A DNA stretch of 64,000 nucleotides from an uncultured Verrucomicrobiota bacterium (GTDB lineage: Bacteria; Verrucomicrobiota; Verrucomicrobiia; Limisphaerales; UBA9464): NCBI GenBank assembly GCA_903907995.1, contig CAIVQH010000057.1, forward strand, positions 18,911-82,910, read 5' to 3'. Each line of letters opens with the position of its first letter. The stretch's first letter is position 1. The position numbers and the translations under genes are program-made. The notes beneath the pieces are model-generated. The model had not been told where the DNA came from. It made no database searches and was given only the letters and a program-made list of their open reading frames with translations. Of the stretch, positions 7,883 through 18,422 are shown in pieces.

Positions 7883-8809
7883 ATGGGCAAAACCGCACTA
7901 CTTTTCGCCGGACAGGGCGCTCAGGCCGTCGGCATGGGCAAGGATCTCGCCGCCGCTTTTCCAACCGCCAAGGCACTGTTCGACCGCGCCAACACTACCC
8001 TGGGCTATGACCTCGCCGCCATCTGCTTTGACGGTCCCGAGGCCGAACTGACCAAAACCGAGCACGCGCAGCCGGGCATCTACCTCGTGAGCTGGGTCGC
8101 GCTGACGCTGCTGCGTGAACGGGTGCCCGGATTGGAATTCCAGGCCACTGCTGGCCTTTCACTGGGCGAGTTCACCGCGCTGGCGGCGGCGGGCGTGATG
8201 AGTTTTGAGGATGGCCTGCGGGTGGTGCGGCAGCGTGGCCGCTTCATGCAGGAAGCCTGCGAAGTCACCCAGGGAGGCATGGCCGCGATCATCGGGCTGG
8301 ACGAGGAACCGACCCGCGAGGTCTGTGCGGCCACCGGCGTGACGCTGGCGAACCTGAACTGCCCCGGCCAGATCGTGATTTCGGGCGCTTCCGACCGGAT
8401 TCCGGCCGCCATCGAGGCCGCGAAGGCGAAGGGGGCCAAGCGGGCCATCCCACTGCCCGTGGCGGGCGCCTACCATTCGCCGCTGATGGCGAGCGCGCAG
8501 CCCAAACTGGCGGCCGAGCTCGTCCGGCTCACTTTGGCCCCGGCCGTCGTGCCGGTGATCGCCAATGTGACCGGCCAACCCCACGGCGCGACGGAAACGA
8601 TTGCGCCGCTGCTGGTCGAGCAGGTCACCTCTTCCGTGCGCTGGGAAGCCTCCATGCGCTACCTGCTGGCGCAGGGCTTCACCCGTTTCATCGAGCTCGG
8701 GCCGGGCACTGCGCTGGCCGGCTTTCTGCGCCGCATCAACAAGTCGGTGCCGGTGCTGAATGTCGCGGATGCCGCCAGCCTCGAGGCGACCGTGGCCGCG
8801 TTGGCCTGA
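7883..8809 (+). CDS. fabD: Malonyl-CoA:ACP transacylase
   Basis: 308 residues. It loads malonyl groups onto acyl carrier protein for fatty acid synthesis. Motifs are LFAGQGAQAVGMG at the N terminus, the nucleophile Ser93 in GLSLGE, the conserved Arg in RQRGRFMQ (about 116-123) and His198 in AGAYHSPLM. The nucleophile elbow is GLSLGE instead of the commoner GHSLGE. It starts at an ATG right after a repeat and is divergent from the trxA unit. No fabH, fabG or acpP is adjacent. Confidence 0.96.
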   Translation: MGKTALLFAGQGAQAVGMGKDLAAAFPTAKALFDRANTTLGYDLAAICFDGPEAELTKTEHAQPGIYLVSWVALTLLRERVPGLEFQATAGLSLGEFTALAAAGVMSFEDGLRVVRQRGRFMQEACEVTQGGMAAIIGLDEEPTREVCAATGVTLANLNCPGQIVISGASDRIPAAIEAAKAKGAKRAIPLPVAGAYHSPLMASAQPKLAAELVRLTLAPAVVPVIANVTGQPHGATETIAPLLVEQVTSSVRWEASMRYLLAQGFTRFIELGPGTALAGFLRRINKSVPVLNVADAASLEATVAALA

Positions 8810-8818
8810 AGCAAGCAT

Positions 8819-8900
8819 CTTGCTCCTGCTCCTGCTCCTGCTCGCAATCGTGGAAAACGCGGAGATTACGATTACGAGTAAGAGTAGGATTAAGAGCAGA
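8819..8900. repeat. CTGCTC/GATTAC composite repeat after fabD
   Basis: The left half is a tandem array of TGCTCC hexamers (about 8820-8843). The right half (8873-8900) is GATTAC/GAGTAA/GATTAA units ending in GAGCAG. The ends are partly complementary (CTGCTC with GAGCAG). The element at 35701-35777 has the same two components, and 5634-5709 has the GATTA part. Confidence 0.8.
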
Positions 8901-8964
8901 AGACGGCAGGCCTGAAAAGCCACCTTGCCTCGCGGCGATCCCGCGGCAAGCGTGCGGCTTGCCA

Positions 8965-9483
8965 ATGAAATCCGTCCTGCTTCCCCGCCTGCCTTGGTGG
9001 CTTTGGGCCGGTTGGGTGGTGCATCTGGTGGCCTATGCCTTGCCAAGCTACCAGATGACCGGCCAGGAGACCGCTTCCGGGCTGAAGTGCGCCGATATCG
9101 CCTGGCAGATGTGGTTTTCCGAGGACGGCTTATGGCGAGAGCTGAAGGCGGGCAATTCGGATGCCATCCGGGGCATGGCCATGATCGGCTGGTTCAACGT
9201 CACCAACCTGATGGCCATCCTCGCTCCCTGGCTGGTGGGGCGCTCCCGCCGGCCGGCCTTGGCCTGGTGGACGGCCCTGCTCTGCGCGACGGGAGCATTG
9301 CAGGCCGTTGCCTTCGGGTTCGGGATGTTTACCGGGGAGCGCCAATTCGAGTCGCTGCGGCTCGGCTATTACGTGTGGCTGGCGAGCTACGTCTGGTTGG
9401 CCGTCGGAGCCGCCGTCGTATGGCGGCGAGTTCGGGTGACGCCAGTCTTGCCAAAGGCCGAGAGCGCACTTGCTTTGCCTTGA
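8965..9483 (+). CDS. Hypothetical four-helix membrane protein
   Basis: 172 residues with four predicted transmembrane helices (about 9-28, 71-91, 99-122, 134-153) and a 40-residue extracytoplasmic or periplasmic loop containing GLKCADIAWQMWF. I do not recognise the family. The ATG at 8965 is chosen; an in-frame TTG two codons earlier is also possible. It is convergent with the RCC1-repeat protein, with a 2-bp gap. A membrane location is well supported; function is unknown. Confidence 0.7.
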   Translation: MKSVLLPRLPWWLWAGWVVHLVAYALPSYQMTGQETASGLKCADIAWQMWFSEDGLWRELKAGNSDAIRGMAMIGWFNVTNLMAILAPWLVGRSRRPALAWWTALLCATGALQAVAFGFGMFTGERQFESLRLGYYVWLASYVWLAVGAAVVWRRVRVTPVLPKAESALALP

Positions 9484-9485
9484 AC

Positions 9486-10901
9486 TCACTGCACCGGCCG
9501 TACACGGAAGTAGCGACCGGAATCCGCCAGCACGAATTCCTGCGTGATGAACTCGGCGTTTGCCACGAAAGGCGCTCCCACCGGCAGCCAGACGGAAAGA
9601 TCCTGTGAAGCTTCAACCTGATAGGTGAACCCCCGGGTCAGCTTCATGATGACATTCGCCGGGCTGACTGTGATGGAAAGCCTTGGATCCGGCGGCAGGT
9701 AAGGGGGTGCGATCTGGATGGTGGGGATTCCGGTGTACCCGCTGCCGGCGCTGATCATCTGGATGGCGCTGACGTACCCGTCGTTGATGACGGACTGCGC
9801 CAATGCACCGGAGCCGCCGCCGCCGAGGATGTGGACTGCCGGCGCATTCGTATAACCGGATCCGCCGTACGTGAGATTGATGGAGACCACAGACCCATTG
9901 GTTACCTGGGCAATGCCGGTGGCCGATTTGGTGGCGCTGGCCGGATCCAGCAGGACCATTGTATGTTCTCCGCCGGCCGCGATGGCGGTCACGATACCCA
10001 GATTGGCGGGCGTGTTCAACTGACCATACCCATTGAAGCCCCACGCCGCAACCGTGCCATCGCTTTTCAGGGCTATGGTATGGTTCAGGCCGGCCGAAAT
10101 GGCGACCACATTGCTCAGGCCGGCGGGGATGTTGATCTCACCGTTCACGTTGTAGCCCCAGGCGACCAACGTGCCATCCCTTTTCAAGGCCACCGAATGG
10201 CCGTCGCCGGCGGTGACCGCCACGACCCCGGTCAGGTCGGAGGGGACATTGAGCTGGCCCCACAGATTAGAGCCCCAGGCGACTACCGTGCCATCGCCCT
10301 TCAGGGCCAAGGTCTGATATGTACTGGCTGAAATTGCCACCACATCGGACAACCCGGCGGGCACATTGAGCACTTGGTAAGTATTATCGTCGCCCCAAGC
10401 CACCACCGTGCCGTCGGCTTTCAGGGCCACCGCGAAGCCGCCGCCTGTTGAGATAGCCACCACGCCGGTCAAGCCGTGCGGCACGTTCGCGCTAAACTTG
10501 TTGGGAAGCGCCAAGGAAGTCACGGTGCCGTCGCTTCGCAGGGCTAATAATCGACCGACGGCCACCGCCACCGCATTGGTCAGATCGGCCGGTATCTTGA
10601 TCCTTCCGAACGGGTCATAGCCCCAAACCACCACCGTGCCGTCGCCTTTCAAGGCTGCGCTATCACTGTAGCTACCCGAAATGGCCGCCACGGCGTTCGC
10701 ACTGGCGGGTATGTCGGTCTGCCCGACTTCGTTATCGCCCCAAGCCAATGGCACGCCGATGGGTGGCGGCGAACTCAGTGGAAAGCTGGTTGGTCGCGTG
10801 GGGATCGGTAGGGGGAACTGGGCGGCGCACACCTCGAGCGCAAAGTCGGCCAGTGCCAGCCGGAAGGCGACGGTTTTGAGTCGGGATAACCTGAAGCTCA
10901 T
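9486..10901 (-). CDS. RCC1-repeat secreted protein
   Basis: 471 residues. From about residue 53 there are roughly seven RCC1/BNR-like repeats of 40 residues with the pattern VVAISAG...ALK-DGTV-AWG-N-GQ-N-P, forming a beta-propeller. A Gly-rich section (about 345-410) with GGSGYTNAPAVHILGGGG follows, then a C-terminal beta domain YQVEASQDLSVW ending in SGRYFRVRPVQ, of a kind seen at the ends of secreted Verrucomicrobiota proteins. The N terminus is hydrophobic and may be a signal peptide, though it contains charged residues. Surface or extracellular binding is likely; the ligand is unknown. Confidence 0.8.
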   Translation of the reverse strand: MSFRLSRLKTVAFRLALADFALEVCAAQFPLPIPTRPTSFPLSSPPPIGVPLAWGDNEVGQTDIPASANAVAAISGSYSDSAALKGDGTVVVWGYDPFGRIKIPADLTNAVAVAVGRLLALRSDGTVTSLALPNKFSANVPHGLTGVVAISTGGGFAVALKADGTVVAWGDDNTYQVLNVPAGLSDVVAISASTYQTLALKGDGTVVAWGSNLWGQLNVPSDLTGVVAVTAGDGHSVALKRDGTLVAWGYNVNGEINIPAGLSNVVAISAGLNHTIALKSDGTVAAWGFNGYGQLNTPANLGIVTAIAAGGEHTMVLLDPASATKSATGIAQVTNGSVVSINLTYGGSGYTNAPAVHILGGGGSGALAQSVINDGYVSAIQMISAGSGYTGIPTIQIAPPYLPPDPRLSITVSPANVIMKLTRGFTYQVEASQDLSVWLPVGAPFVANAEFITQEFVLADSGRYFRVRPVQ

Positions 10902-11062
10902 CCTTTGCCAGACTTTGGCTGTGATCGGGGTTCGTCACGCCAAAAATAATGACCGGTAGGGAGTTTTAGGCGGGATCGTCGTAACCCTGCACCGCACACG
11001 GGGTCATCACTTTCCACACAGGACCGCTTGAGAAACTGCGAAACAGCGCGCAACAGTAGCCA

Positions 11063-13747
11063 GTGACTACCGCCAACGAATTCCGTGCCGGGGGCAGAAT
11101 CGGGCTGACGCCTGGGTGGTCACGTCGGGCTTTGGGCTGGCTGCTTGGGTTGCTCGGTGCTCTCTCCCTCACGGTCCGCGCCGCCGACGTGGCGGACGTG
11201 CGCAACCTCCTGCGCACGGGCGAATACGACAAGGCCATCACGCAGGCGGCGCAGGGCCTGAAGGAGGAACCGCGCAATGAAGAGTGGCCGCTGCTGCTGA
11301 CCCGGGGGCTGTTGACGGTCGGCCGTTATCCCGACGCCACGGCCGCAGTGACCAACGCGCTTGCCAAGGATTCCCGGAGCATCCGGCTCCGCTGGCTGGC
11401 CCGTGAGGTGTTTCTCGGCAACGGGGAGACCAACCGGGCCGCAGAGGTTCTGGAGGAAATCAAACTCTACGTGTCCAACCGTACCGGCTCCTACCGCGAT
11501 GCGGCAAGCATGGTGGTCTTTGCCGAGGCGGCACTCGCGCTCGGGGCCGATCCCAAGGTGGTGCTCGATAAAATTCTCGGTCCCGCCCAAAAGCTGGACC
11601 CCAATCTGCGCGACACCTACCTGGCGCGGGGTGACATCGCCCTGTCCAAGCATGATTTCGCGCTCGCGGCGAAGGCCTTTGACGAGGGGCTGAAGCTGCA
11701 TCCCGACGATCCCGACCTGCTCTACGGCCTCGCGAAATCGCATGCCGAAGGCGAGCGCGAGGTGATGGGTGATGCGGTGGAAGCTGCGCTGAAGAACAAT
11801 CCACGCCACATCCCCACCCTGCTGCTGGTGGCCGACAACCGGATCGACGCGGAGGACTACGAGGGGGCCGCGAAGGTGCTGGACGAGATTGTGGCGGTGA
11901 ACCCGTGGCAGCCCGATGCCTGGGCCTATCGCTCCGTCCTTGCCCACCTCCGGAACGACCCGGCGGCGGAGACGGCCGCGCGCGACTCGGCGCTGCATTT
12001 CTGGAAGACGAATCCGCGGGTGTATCACCTCATCGGCCTGAAGCTCTCGCAGAAGTACCGCTTCTCCGAGGGGGCAGCCCGGCAGCGGCAGGCACTGTCG
12101 TACGATCCGGATTACCTGCCGGCGCAGGCGCAGTTGGCGAATGACCTCCTGCGGCTGGGCGAGGAGGCCGAAGGCTGGCGGCTCGCCCAGCAGGTGCATG
12201 ATCGCGACGGCTACGACGTGGCGGCCTACAATCTCGTCACCCTGCACGACACGATGGCCAAGTACGCCACGCTGACCAACGCGCATTTCATCCTCCGCAT
12301 CAGCGACCACGAGGCGGGCATCTATGGCCCCCGGGTGCTGGCCCTGCTGGAGAGGGCGCGGACGACGCTGTGCGAAAAGTACGGCATGGACCTCAAGCTG
12401 CCGACGCTCGTGGAGGTCTTTGCCGAGCAGAAGGATTTTGGCGTACGGACATTCGGGATGCCGGACAACCCGGGCTACCTTGGCGTCTGCTTCGGGCGTG
12501 TGGTCACGGCGAACGGCCCGGCGGCCAACAAGGGCGGCCCGGTCAATTGGGAGGCCGTGCTCTGGCACGAGTTCTGCCACGTGGTCACGCTCCAGCTCAC
12601 CGCGAACAAGATGCCGCGCTGGCTGAGCGAGGGCATTTCGGTTTACGAGGAGCTGCAGGCCGATTCGTCCTGGGGCCAGCGCATGACCCCGCGCTATCGC
12701 GCCATGATCCTCGGTGGCGAGCTCAAGCCAATCTCCGAACTGAGCGGCGCGTTTCTCGCGCCGAAGACGCCGTTCCACCTCCAGTTTGCCTATTACGAGT
12801 CGGCGCTGGTGGTGGAGTTCATCATCAACCGGTTCGGTCTGGAGAACCTCAAGGCCATGCTGCACGACTTGCACGACGGGTTGGGCATCAACGAGGCCAT
12901 TGCCAAACACACGGAACCCATGCCGGCCTTGGAGAAGGAATTCGCCGCCTTCGCCACCGATCGGGCCAAGCAGCTTGCTCCGGGGCTGGACTGGGAGCGT
13001 CCGGGCGTGGCCGGCAAAACCAACAGCGCCGCCAGCCTGTTGTCGCAGCTTTTCCCCGAGAAACCGGCCCGTGGTCATGCCGTCGAACCCGCGCTGTCCG
13101 ATGAGGAGCTGGACCGCTGGGCGGCGGCTCACCCGACGAATTTCTGGGCGCTCAACCAGATCGCGCGTCGCTTGGTGGCGGAAAAGAAGTGGGCGGAAGC
13201 CAAGGAGCCGTTGCAGCAACTGATCAAGCTGTTTCCCAACCAGCCGGGTGCCGACAGCCCGTACCCGGCACTCGCCGCCGTGCATCGCGCGCTCGGTGAG
13301 ACCAATGAGGAGCGGCAGGTGCTGCAACAGTATGTTTCAAGGGATGACGAAGCCACCGCCGCCTACCTGCGCCTGATGGAGCTGGCCACCGCCGCCAAGG
13401 ACTGGCCCGAAGTCACGCGTAACGCGCAGCGCTTCCTCGCGGTCAATCCCCTTGTGGCGCCGCCGTACCGTTATCTGGCCCAGGCCAGTGAAGCCGGTGG
13501 CGACACCCCGTCGGCCATCGCGGCCTACGGCACGATGCTGCGGCTCGACCCGCCGAATCCCGCCGACCTCCATTACCAGCTCGCGCGCCTGTTGCAGCCG
13601 ACCGATGCCGCCACGGCGCGTCTGCACACGCTGCAGGCGCTGGAGGATGCCCCGCGCCATCGGGCCGCCCTGCGGCTGCTGCTGAAATTGCAGACCAACG
13701 CGCCCCCGGAAAATCCCAAGCCGGTCTCCGGCGACCCAGGCAAATGA
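11063..13747 (+). CDS. TPR protein with gluzincin-type metallopeptidase domain
   Basis: 894 residues starting at GTG. A hydrophobic signal or anchor segment (about 24-40) is followed by tetratricopeptide repeats (about 42-400), a zinc peptidase domain with HEFCH (502-506) and the third ligand Glu523 in RWLSEG, then more TPRs to the C terminus. This matches the peptidase MA-like families, probably cell-envelope located. It is the first gene of the MoxR/VWA locus; its stop overlaps the next start (ATGA), so the two are coupled. It may act as a scaffold that also processes envelope proteins; proteolysis is inferred from the intact motif. Confidence 0.88.
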   Translation: MTTANEFRAGGRIGLTPGWSRRALGWLLGLLGALSLTVRAADVADVRNLLRTGEYDKAITQAAQGLKEEPRNEEWPLLLTRGLLTVGRYPDATAAVTNALAKDSRSIRLRWLAREVFLGNGETNRAAEVLEEIKLYVSNRTGSYRDAASMVVFAEAALALGADPKVVLDKILGPAQKLDPNLRDTYLARGDIALSKHDFALAAKAFDEGLKLHPDDPDLLYGLAKSHAEGEREVMGDAVEAALKNNPRHIPTLLLVADNRIDAEDYEGAAKVLDEIVAVNPWQPDAWAYRSVLAHLRNDPAAETAARDSALHFWKTNPRVYHLIGLKLSQKYRFSEGAARQRQALSYDPDYLPAQAQLANDLLRLGEEAEGWRLAQQVHDRDGYDVAAYNLVTLHDTMAKYATLTNAHFILRISDHEAGIYGPRVLALLERARTTLCEKYGMDLKLPTLVEVFAEQKDFGVRTFGMPDNPGYLGVCFGRVVTANGPAANKGGPVNWEAVLWHEFCHVVTLQLTANKMPRWLSEGISVYEELQADSSWGQRMTPRYRAMILGGELKPISELSGAFLAPKTPFHLQFAYYESALVVEFIINRFGLENLKAMLHDLHDGLGINEAIAKHTEPMPALEKEFAAFATDRAKQLAPGLDWERPGVAGKTNSAASLLSQLFPEKPARGHAVEPALSDEELDRWAAAHPTNFWALNQIARRLVAEKKWAEAKEPLQQLIKLFPNQPGADSPYPALAAVHRALGETNEERQVLQQYVSRDDEATAAYLRLMELATAAKDWPEVTRNAQRFLAVNPLVAPPYRYLAQASEAGGDTPSAIAAYGTMLRLDPPNPADLHYQLARLLQPTDAATARLHTLQALEDAPRHRAALRLLLKLQTNAPPENPKPVSGDPGK

Positions 13748-14634
13748 TGAAACGGACCGGCCTCATCACCCTCCTGTTCCTCCTGGCGACGGCGCTGGTC
13801 GTGGCCCAGCGCGGCGGCGGTGGCGGGCGCTTCATCGGTGGCGGCGAGATTTTCGTCGGTGAGGATGTCCACACGGCCCGGGAGATCGGCACGCGCAGCG
13901 TGGGTACCCCCGTCTGGACCAACGCGCCGCCCTTCGGCAAAGACGTGTTCACCTATGCGCGCATCCGTTACGACAAGAACCCGGATGGACCGAAGGGGCG
14001 CGGTCTCGGCGGCTGGACCACGGATCTGCCCGACAGCGACCTCAATCTCTCCTACCGCCTCCAGCAGATGACCTCCTTGAAGGTGGACCCGGATGGCAGG
14101 TTGCTGCACCTGACGGACCCCGAGCTGGTCAATTACCCGTTTCTGTTCCTCTCCGCCCCGGGCGTGATGGGTTTTTCCGCCGCCGAAGCCGCCGCGCTGC
14201 GGAAGCATCTGCTGAACGGCGGGTTTCTGCTGATGGATGACTTCTGGGGCGATGCGGAGTGGGCGAACTGCGAGCAGATGATGAAGATGGTGTTTCCGGA
14301 ACGGGATTTCTTTGAACTGCCGCTGGACCATCCGCTCTACCACGGGGTGTTCGAGATCAAGGCCAAGATGCAGTGCGCCAATTCCGTGCTCGGCGTCCAC
14401 AGCGAATTCACCGGCGTCACCTGGGAAAACAACCATCCCGGCGACGTGCGGACGGTCCATCACCGGGCCATCGCGGATGCCAAGGGCCGGCTGATGGTGC
14501 TGGCCCTGCACAACACCGACACCGGCGACGGCTGGGAGCGCGAGGGCGAGAGCGACTACTACTTCCACAACTTTTCCGAAAAGATCGCGTATCCTCTCGG
14601 CGTGAACATCATCTATTACGTGATGACACACTAG
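13744..14634 (+). CDS. DUF4159 domain protein, copy 1
   Basis: 296 residues with a signal peptide (hydrophobic 6-20, followed by a Gly-rich stretch). The DUF4159 core has LSYRLQQMTSLKV near residue 105, GFLLMDDFWGDAEW (about 160-173) and a C-terminal HNTDTGDGWEREGESDYYF block. The domain is often found with MoxR and VWA genes and has a class I glutamine-amidotransferase-like fold; no enzymatic role is known. The start overlaps the preceding stop by 4 bp. It is a clear tandem paralogue of the next gene. Confidence 0.9.
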   Translation: MMKRTGLITLLFLLATALVVAQRGGGGGRFIGGGEIFVGEDVHTAREIGTRSVGTPVWTNAPPFGKDVFTYARIRYDKNPDGPKGRGLGGWTTDLPDSDLNLSYRLQQMTSLKVDPDGRLLHLTDPELVNYPFLFLSAPGVMGFSAAEAAALRKHLLNGGFLLMDDFWGDAEWANCEQMMKMVFPERDFFELPLDHPLYHGVFEIKAKMQCANSVLGVHSEFTGVTWENNHPGDVRTVHHRAIADAKGRLMVLALHNTDTGDGWEREGESDYYFHNFSEKIAYPLGVNIIYYVMTH

Positions 14635-14648
14635 CCCCGCCTCCGCCG

Positions 14649-15562
14649 ATGAACACCCCGCCCCCCCATCTGCCGGACCGCCTGCGCCGGGCGCTGCGCC
14701 TCGGTCTGTTGCTGGTGTGCGTGTCGTGCGGCTTCCTGGTCCTGGGCCAGCGGCGGTTCCGGGGCGGCGGCGGTGGCGGCTGGGGCGAGAGTTACATCGG
14801 TGAGACCGAGCGCACCCCCCGCGAAGTCGCCTCCCACAGCACCGGCACCCCGATGTGGACCAACGCGCCTGGTTTCGAGAAGGACGTGTTCACCTTCGTG
14901 CGGGTGCGTCGGGACAGCCGCGGCTGGGGACGCGGCGGCCCGTGGTCCACCGACGCGCCGGACAGCGACCTAAACTTCTCCTACCGCCTGCAGCAGATGA
15001 CCTCGATCAAGACCAATCCCGAGGGGCGTTTTCTGCGGCTTACCGACCCGGACCTGACGCAGTTTCCGTTCATCTACATGGTGGAGCCGGGCAGCCTTTA
15101 CCTCTCGGACGAGGAAATTGCCGCGTTGCGGAAGTATCTGCACAACGGCGGGTTCCTCATGCTGGACGACTTCTGGGGTGACAGCGAATGGGACAACGCC
15201 GAGGAGGTGCTTAAGCGCGTTCTGCCGGAAAGGAGCTTCGTTGAACTGTCGCTGGATCATCCGGTCTATCACGGTGTGTTCGAGATCAAATCGAAGGGAC
15301 AGGTGCCCAACATCCGGACCGGGATCGAGAGCGAATACACCGGCGTCACCTGGGAGGAAAACCACGATGGCGACACGCGCACGGTGCATCACCGCGCCAT
15401 CTTCGACGACAAGGGCCGCATGATGGTCATCGCCACCCACAACACCGACAACGGCGACGGCTGGGAGCGCGAGGGCGAGAGCGACTACTTTTTTCACAAC
15501 TTCTCCGAGAAGATCTCCTATCCGCTCGGCATCAACATCATCTACTACACGATGACCCACTA

Positions 15563-15563
<1 letters not shown>
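14649..15563 (+). CDS. DUF4159 domain protein, copy 2
   Basis: 304 residues. It is colinear with the previous protein and, by eye, more than half identical over the core: LSYRLQQMTS becomes FSYRLQQMTS, and GFLLMDDFWGDAEW becomes GFLMLDDFWGDSEW. A signal peptide or lipobox-like LLLVCVSCG lies at about 22-33, so this copy may be a lipoprotein, unlike copy 1. The ATG at 14649 is selected because it gives the signal sequence and lies 14 bp after the stop of copy 1. Its stop overlaps the moxR start (TAATG), indicating coupling. Confidence 0.9.
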
Positions 15564-16633
<1,070 letters not shown>

Positions 16634-16662
16634 GGTAATTCACGAGCAGATTTTTCAAACTC

Positions 16663-17277
16663 ATGAAACCGGTGCTCACGACTCTAGTTTGCTTTTTTCT
16701 TTCTGGCTGGTTGCAGGCCGCCGTTCCAACTCCGGAAATGTCGATGGCTTTGGAGTTTATTAAGAAGGATGCCCGCAAGTGGACGGTGGCTTATCAGCAC
16801 GGAAGCGAATTGGGTGTCGTCATGGAATTGGTTCCCCAAGGGGACAACATCAACGAATGGAAGGAAATGGTGGCTCATCAGATTGCGTTCACCGATGTCT
16901 CGGTTCGTGCCTTCGTCGACGTGTGGAAAGCCGGATTGGAGAAGTCGGCACCGGGAAGCAAAGTGAGCGAAGAGCCTGCGAAGGACGGCTCGATAATGGT
17001 CACCTACACGGCTCGGCAGGCCGACGAAGCTGGCATGCGCAGATTTATCAAGGCGCATGATGGCATATACATGCTGGCTTATCACGTCCGACCCAAGCTG
17101 AAGGACGAAAAAATCTTCAAACTCTGGCAGGGGATTCTGCGAGAAGCCTATTTGGTTCCGAATCCGGTGAAAGGGAAGAAGTTGCGTTCTGGAGAGAGAA
17201 CACAGGCAAATAACCGGAACATATCACCGGCTAGCCCGGGGCGTGGCTTGATTAATATCTTGGCCAGCTCCTCTTGA
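16663..17277 (+). CDS. Hypothetical secreted protein inserted in the MoxR/VWA locus
   Basis: 204 residues with a plausible signal peptide (MKPVLTTLVCFFLSGWLQA). The mature part has no motif I recognise; it contains WTVAYQHGSELGVVMELV and an F-K-L-W-Q-G-I-L segment typical of small alpha/beta periplasmic proteins. Base composition looks less GC-rich than the flanking genes. The last 35 residues are basic and Ser/Pro/Asn-rich and may be a non-native tail. It lies 29 bp after moxR and 4 bp before the DUF58 gene, breaking the otherwise canonical moxR-DUF58 pair. Confidence 0.7.
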   Translation: MKPVLTTLVCFFLSGWLQAAVPTPEMSMALEFIKKDARKWTVAYQHGSELGVVMELVPQGDNINEWKEMVAHQIAFTDVSVRAFVDVWKAGLEKSAPGSKVSEEPAKDGSIMVTYTARQADEAGMRRFIKAHDGIYMLAYHVRPKLKDEKIFKLWQGILREAYLVPNPVKGKKLRSGERTQANNRNISPASPGRGLINILASSS

Positions 17278-17281
17278 TCTC

Positions 17282-18256
17282 GTGGCTGCCAATTTCCCCA
17301 ATCCTTCGTTCCCGTCCGCCTCGCTTATCAGCCCGAAGGCGCTGATGAGCATTCGCAACCTGGAGTTGCGCGCGCGGGCGGTGGTCGAGGGTTTTTGGAG
17401 CGGCCTGCATCGCAGCCCGTATCACGGCTTCTCCGTCGAGTTCACCGAGTATCGCCAGTACACGCCCGGTGATGATCCTCGTCATCTCGACTGGCGCGTG
17501 TTCGCCCGCAGCGACCGCTACTTCATCAAGAAGTTCGAGGACGAGACCAACCTCCGCTGCCATCTGCTCACTGATCAGAGCCGCTCGATGGCCTTCGGCT
17601 CGGTCGGGCACACCAAGGCCGAATACGCCTCGACGCTCGCCGCGACGCTCGCCTACTTCCTCCACCTTCAGGGCGATGCCGTCGGTCTGCTCACCTTTGA
17701 CGAGCGCATCCGTGACTATCTGCCCGCGCGGCACCGTACCAGCCATCTGCGCCAGCTCATGCTCGCACTCGAGAAGCCGGCGGGCGGGACGGCCACCGAC
17801 CTCGTCGCGCCGCTTCAGCGCATCACCGAGCTCGTCCGAAAGCGCGGCCTGGTCACACTCATCTCCGACTTCCTCGCGCCGCTCGACCGCCTCGAAAGCA
17901 GTCTTACGAATCTCGCCGCCTGCCGCCACGAAGTCGTGGTGTTTCAGGTGCTCGATCCGGCGGAGCTCGGCTTCGCATTCGAGCAGGCCGCTGTTTTCCG
18001 GGACGCCGAGACGGGCCGAACGCTCTACGTGGACCCGGCGGCCGCCCGCAAAAGCTACGTGCAGAAGCTGGAAGCGCACTGCACGGCCCTGCGCCGCATC
18101 TGTGAAAAACTCGGCATCGGCTACCATCGCCTCGCTACCGACCAACCGCTGGAGCTTGCCCTCTTCGACTTCCTGCAGGCGCGCATGCAGCGTGGTAAAC
18201 TGGTGAAACCCGTCACCGGCCAACGGGGTTCCATTTCAGGAACTGCGAATACCTGA
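17282..18256 (+). CDS. DUF58 family protein
   Basis: 324 residues with the DUF58 signature GFSVEFTEYRQYTPGDDPRH followed by LDWRVFARSDRYFIKKFEDE. It also carries a VWA-like MIDAS segment DQSRS (98-102). These soluble proteins accompany MoxR ATPases and are thought to be their VWA-type clients. The GTG at 17282 is used because SPKALMSIRNLELRAR, typical of the family's N terminus, lies downstream of it; an ATG at codon 22 would truncate this. A 625-bp repeat block follows before the next gene of the locus. Confidence 0.93.
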   Translation: MAANFPNPSFPSASLISPKALMSIRNLELRARAVVEGFWSGLHRSPYHGFSVEFTEYRQYTPGDDPRHLDWRVFARSDRYFIKKFEDETNLRCHLLTDQSRSMAFGSVGHTKAEYASTLAATLAYFLHLQGDAVGLLTFDERIRDYLPARHRTSHLRQLMLALEKPAGGTATDLVAPLQRITELVRKRGLVTLISDFLAPLDRLESSLTNLAACRHEVVVFQVLDPAELGFAFEQAAVFRDAETGRTLYVDPAAARKSYVQKLEAHCTALRRICEKLGIGYHRLATDQPLELALFDFLQARMQRGKLVKPVTGQRGSISGTANT

Positions 18257-18305
18257 GCATGAACGCTGGCAATACAACGAAGGGTCCCGGTGTGCGGAGG
18301 TTGCC

Positions 18306-18340
18306 TTCCCCCTCACCCCGGCCTTCTCCCTCAGGGAGAG
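18306..18340. repeat. 35-bp dispersed repeat, copy 1
   Basis: This segment reads TTCCCCCTCACCCCGG then a TCTCCCTC stretch ending in GGAGAG. A second copy at 25252-25286 differs at three positions. Both lie in non-coding gaps of the same gene cluster. Confidence 0.8.
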
Positions 18341-18422
18341 ATTCCGCGCCCCTAGAGGCGCGAACTGAGCCCCTTGACCCTCGTTGGTCAACGGCTCCGG
18401 CCAGCCTTCTTGGGGATCGATT

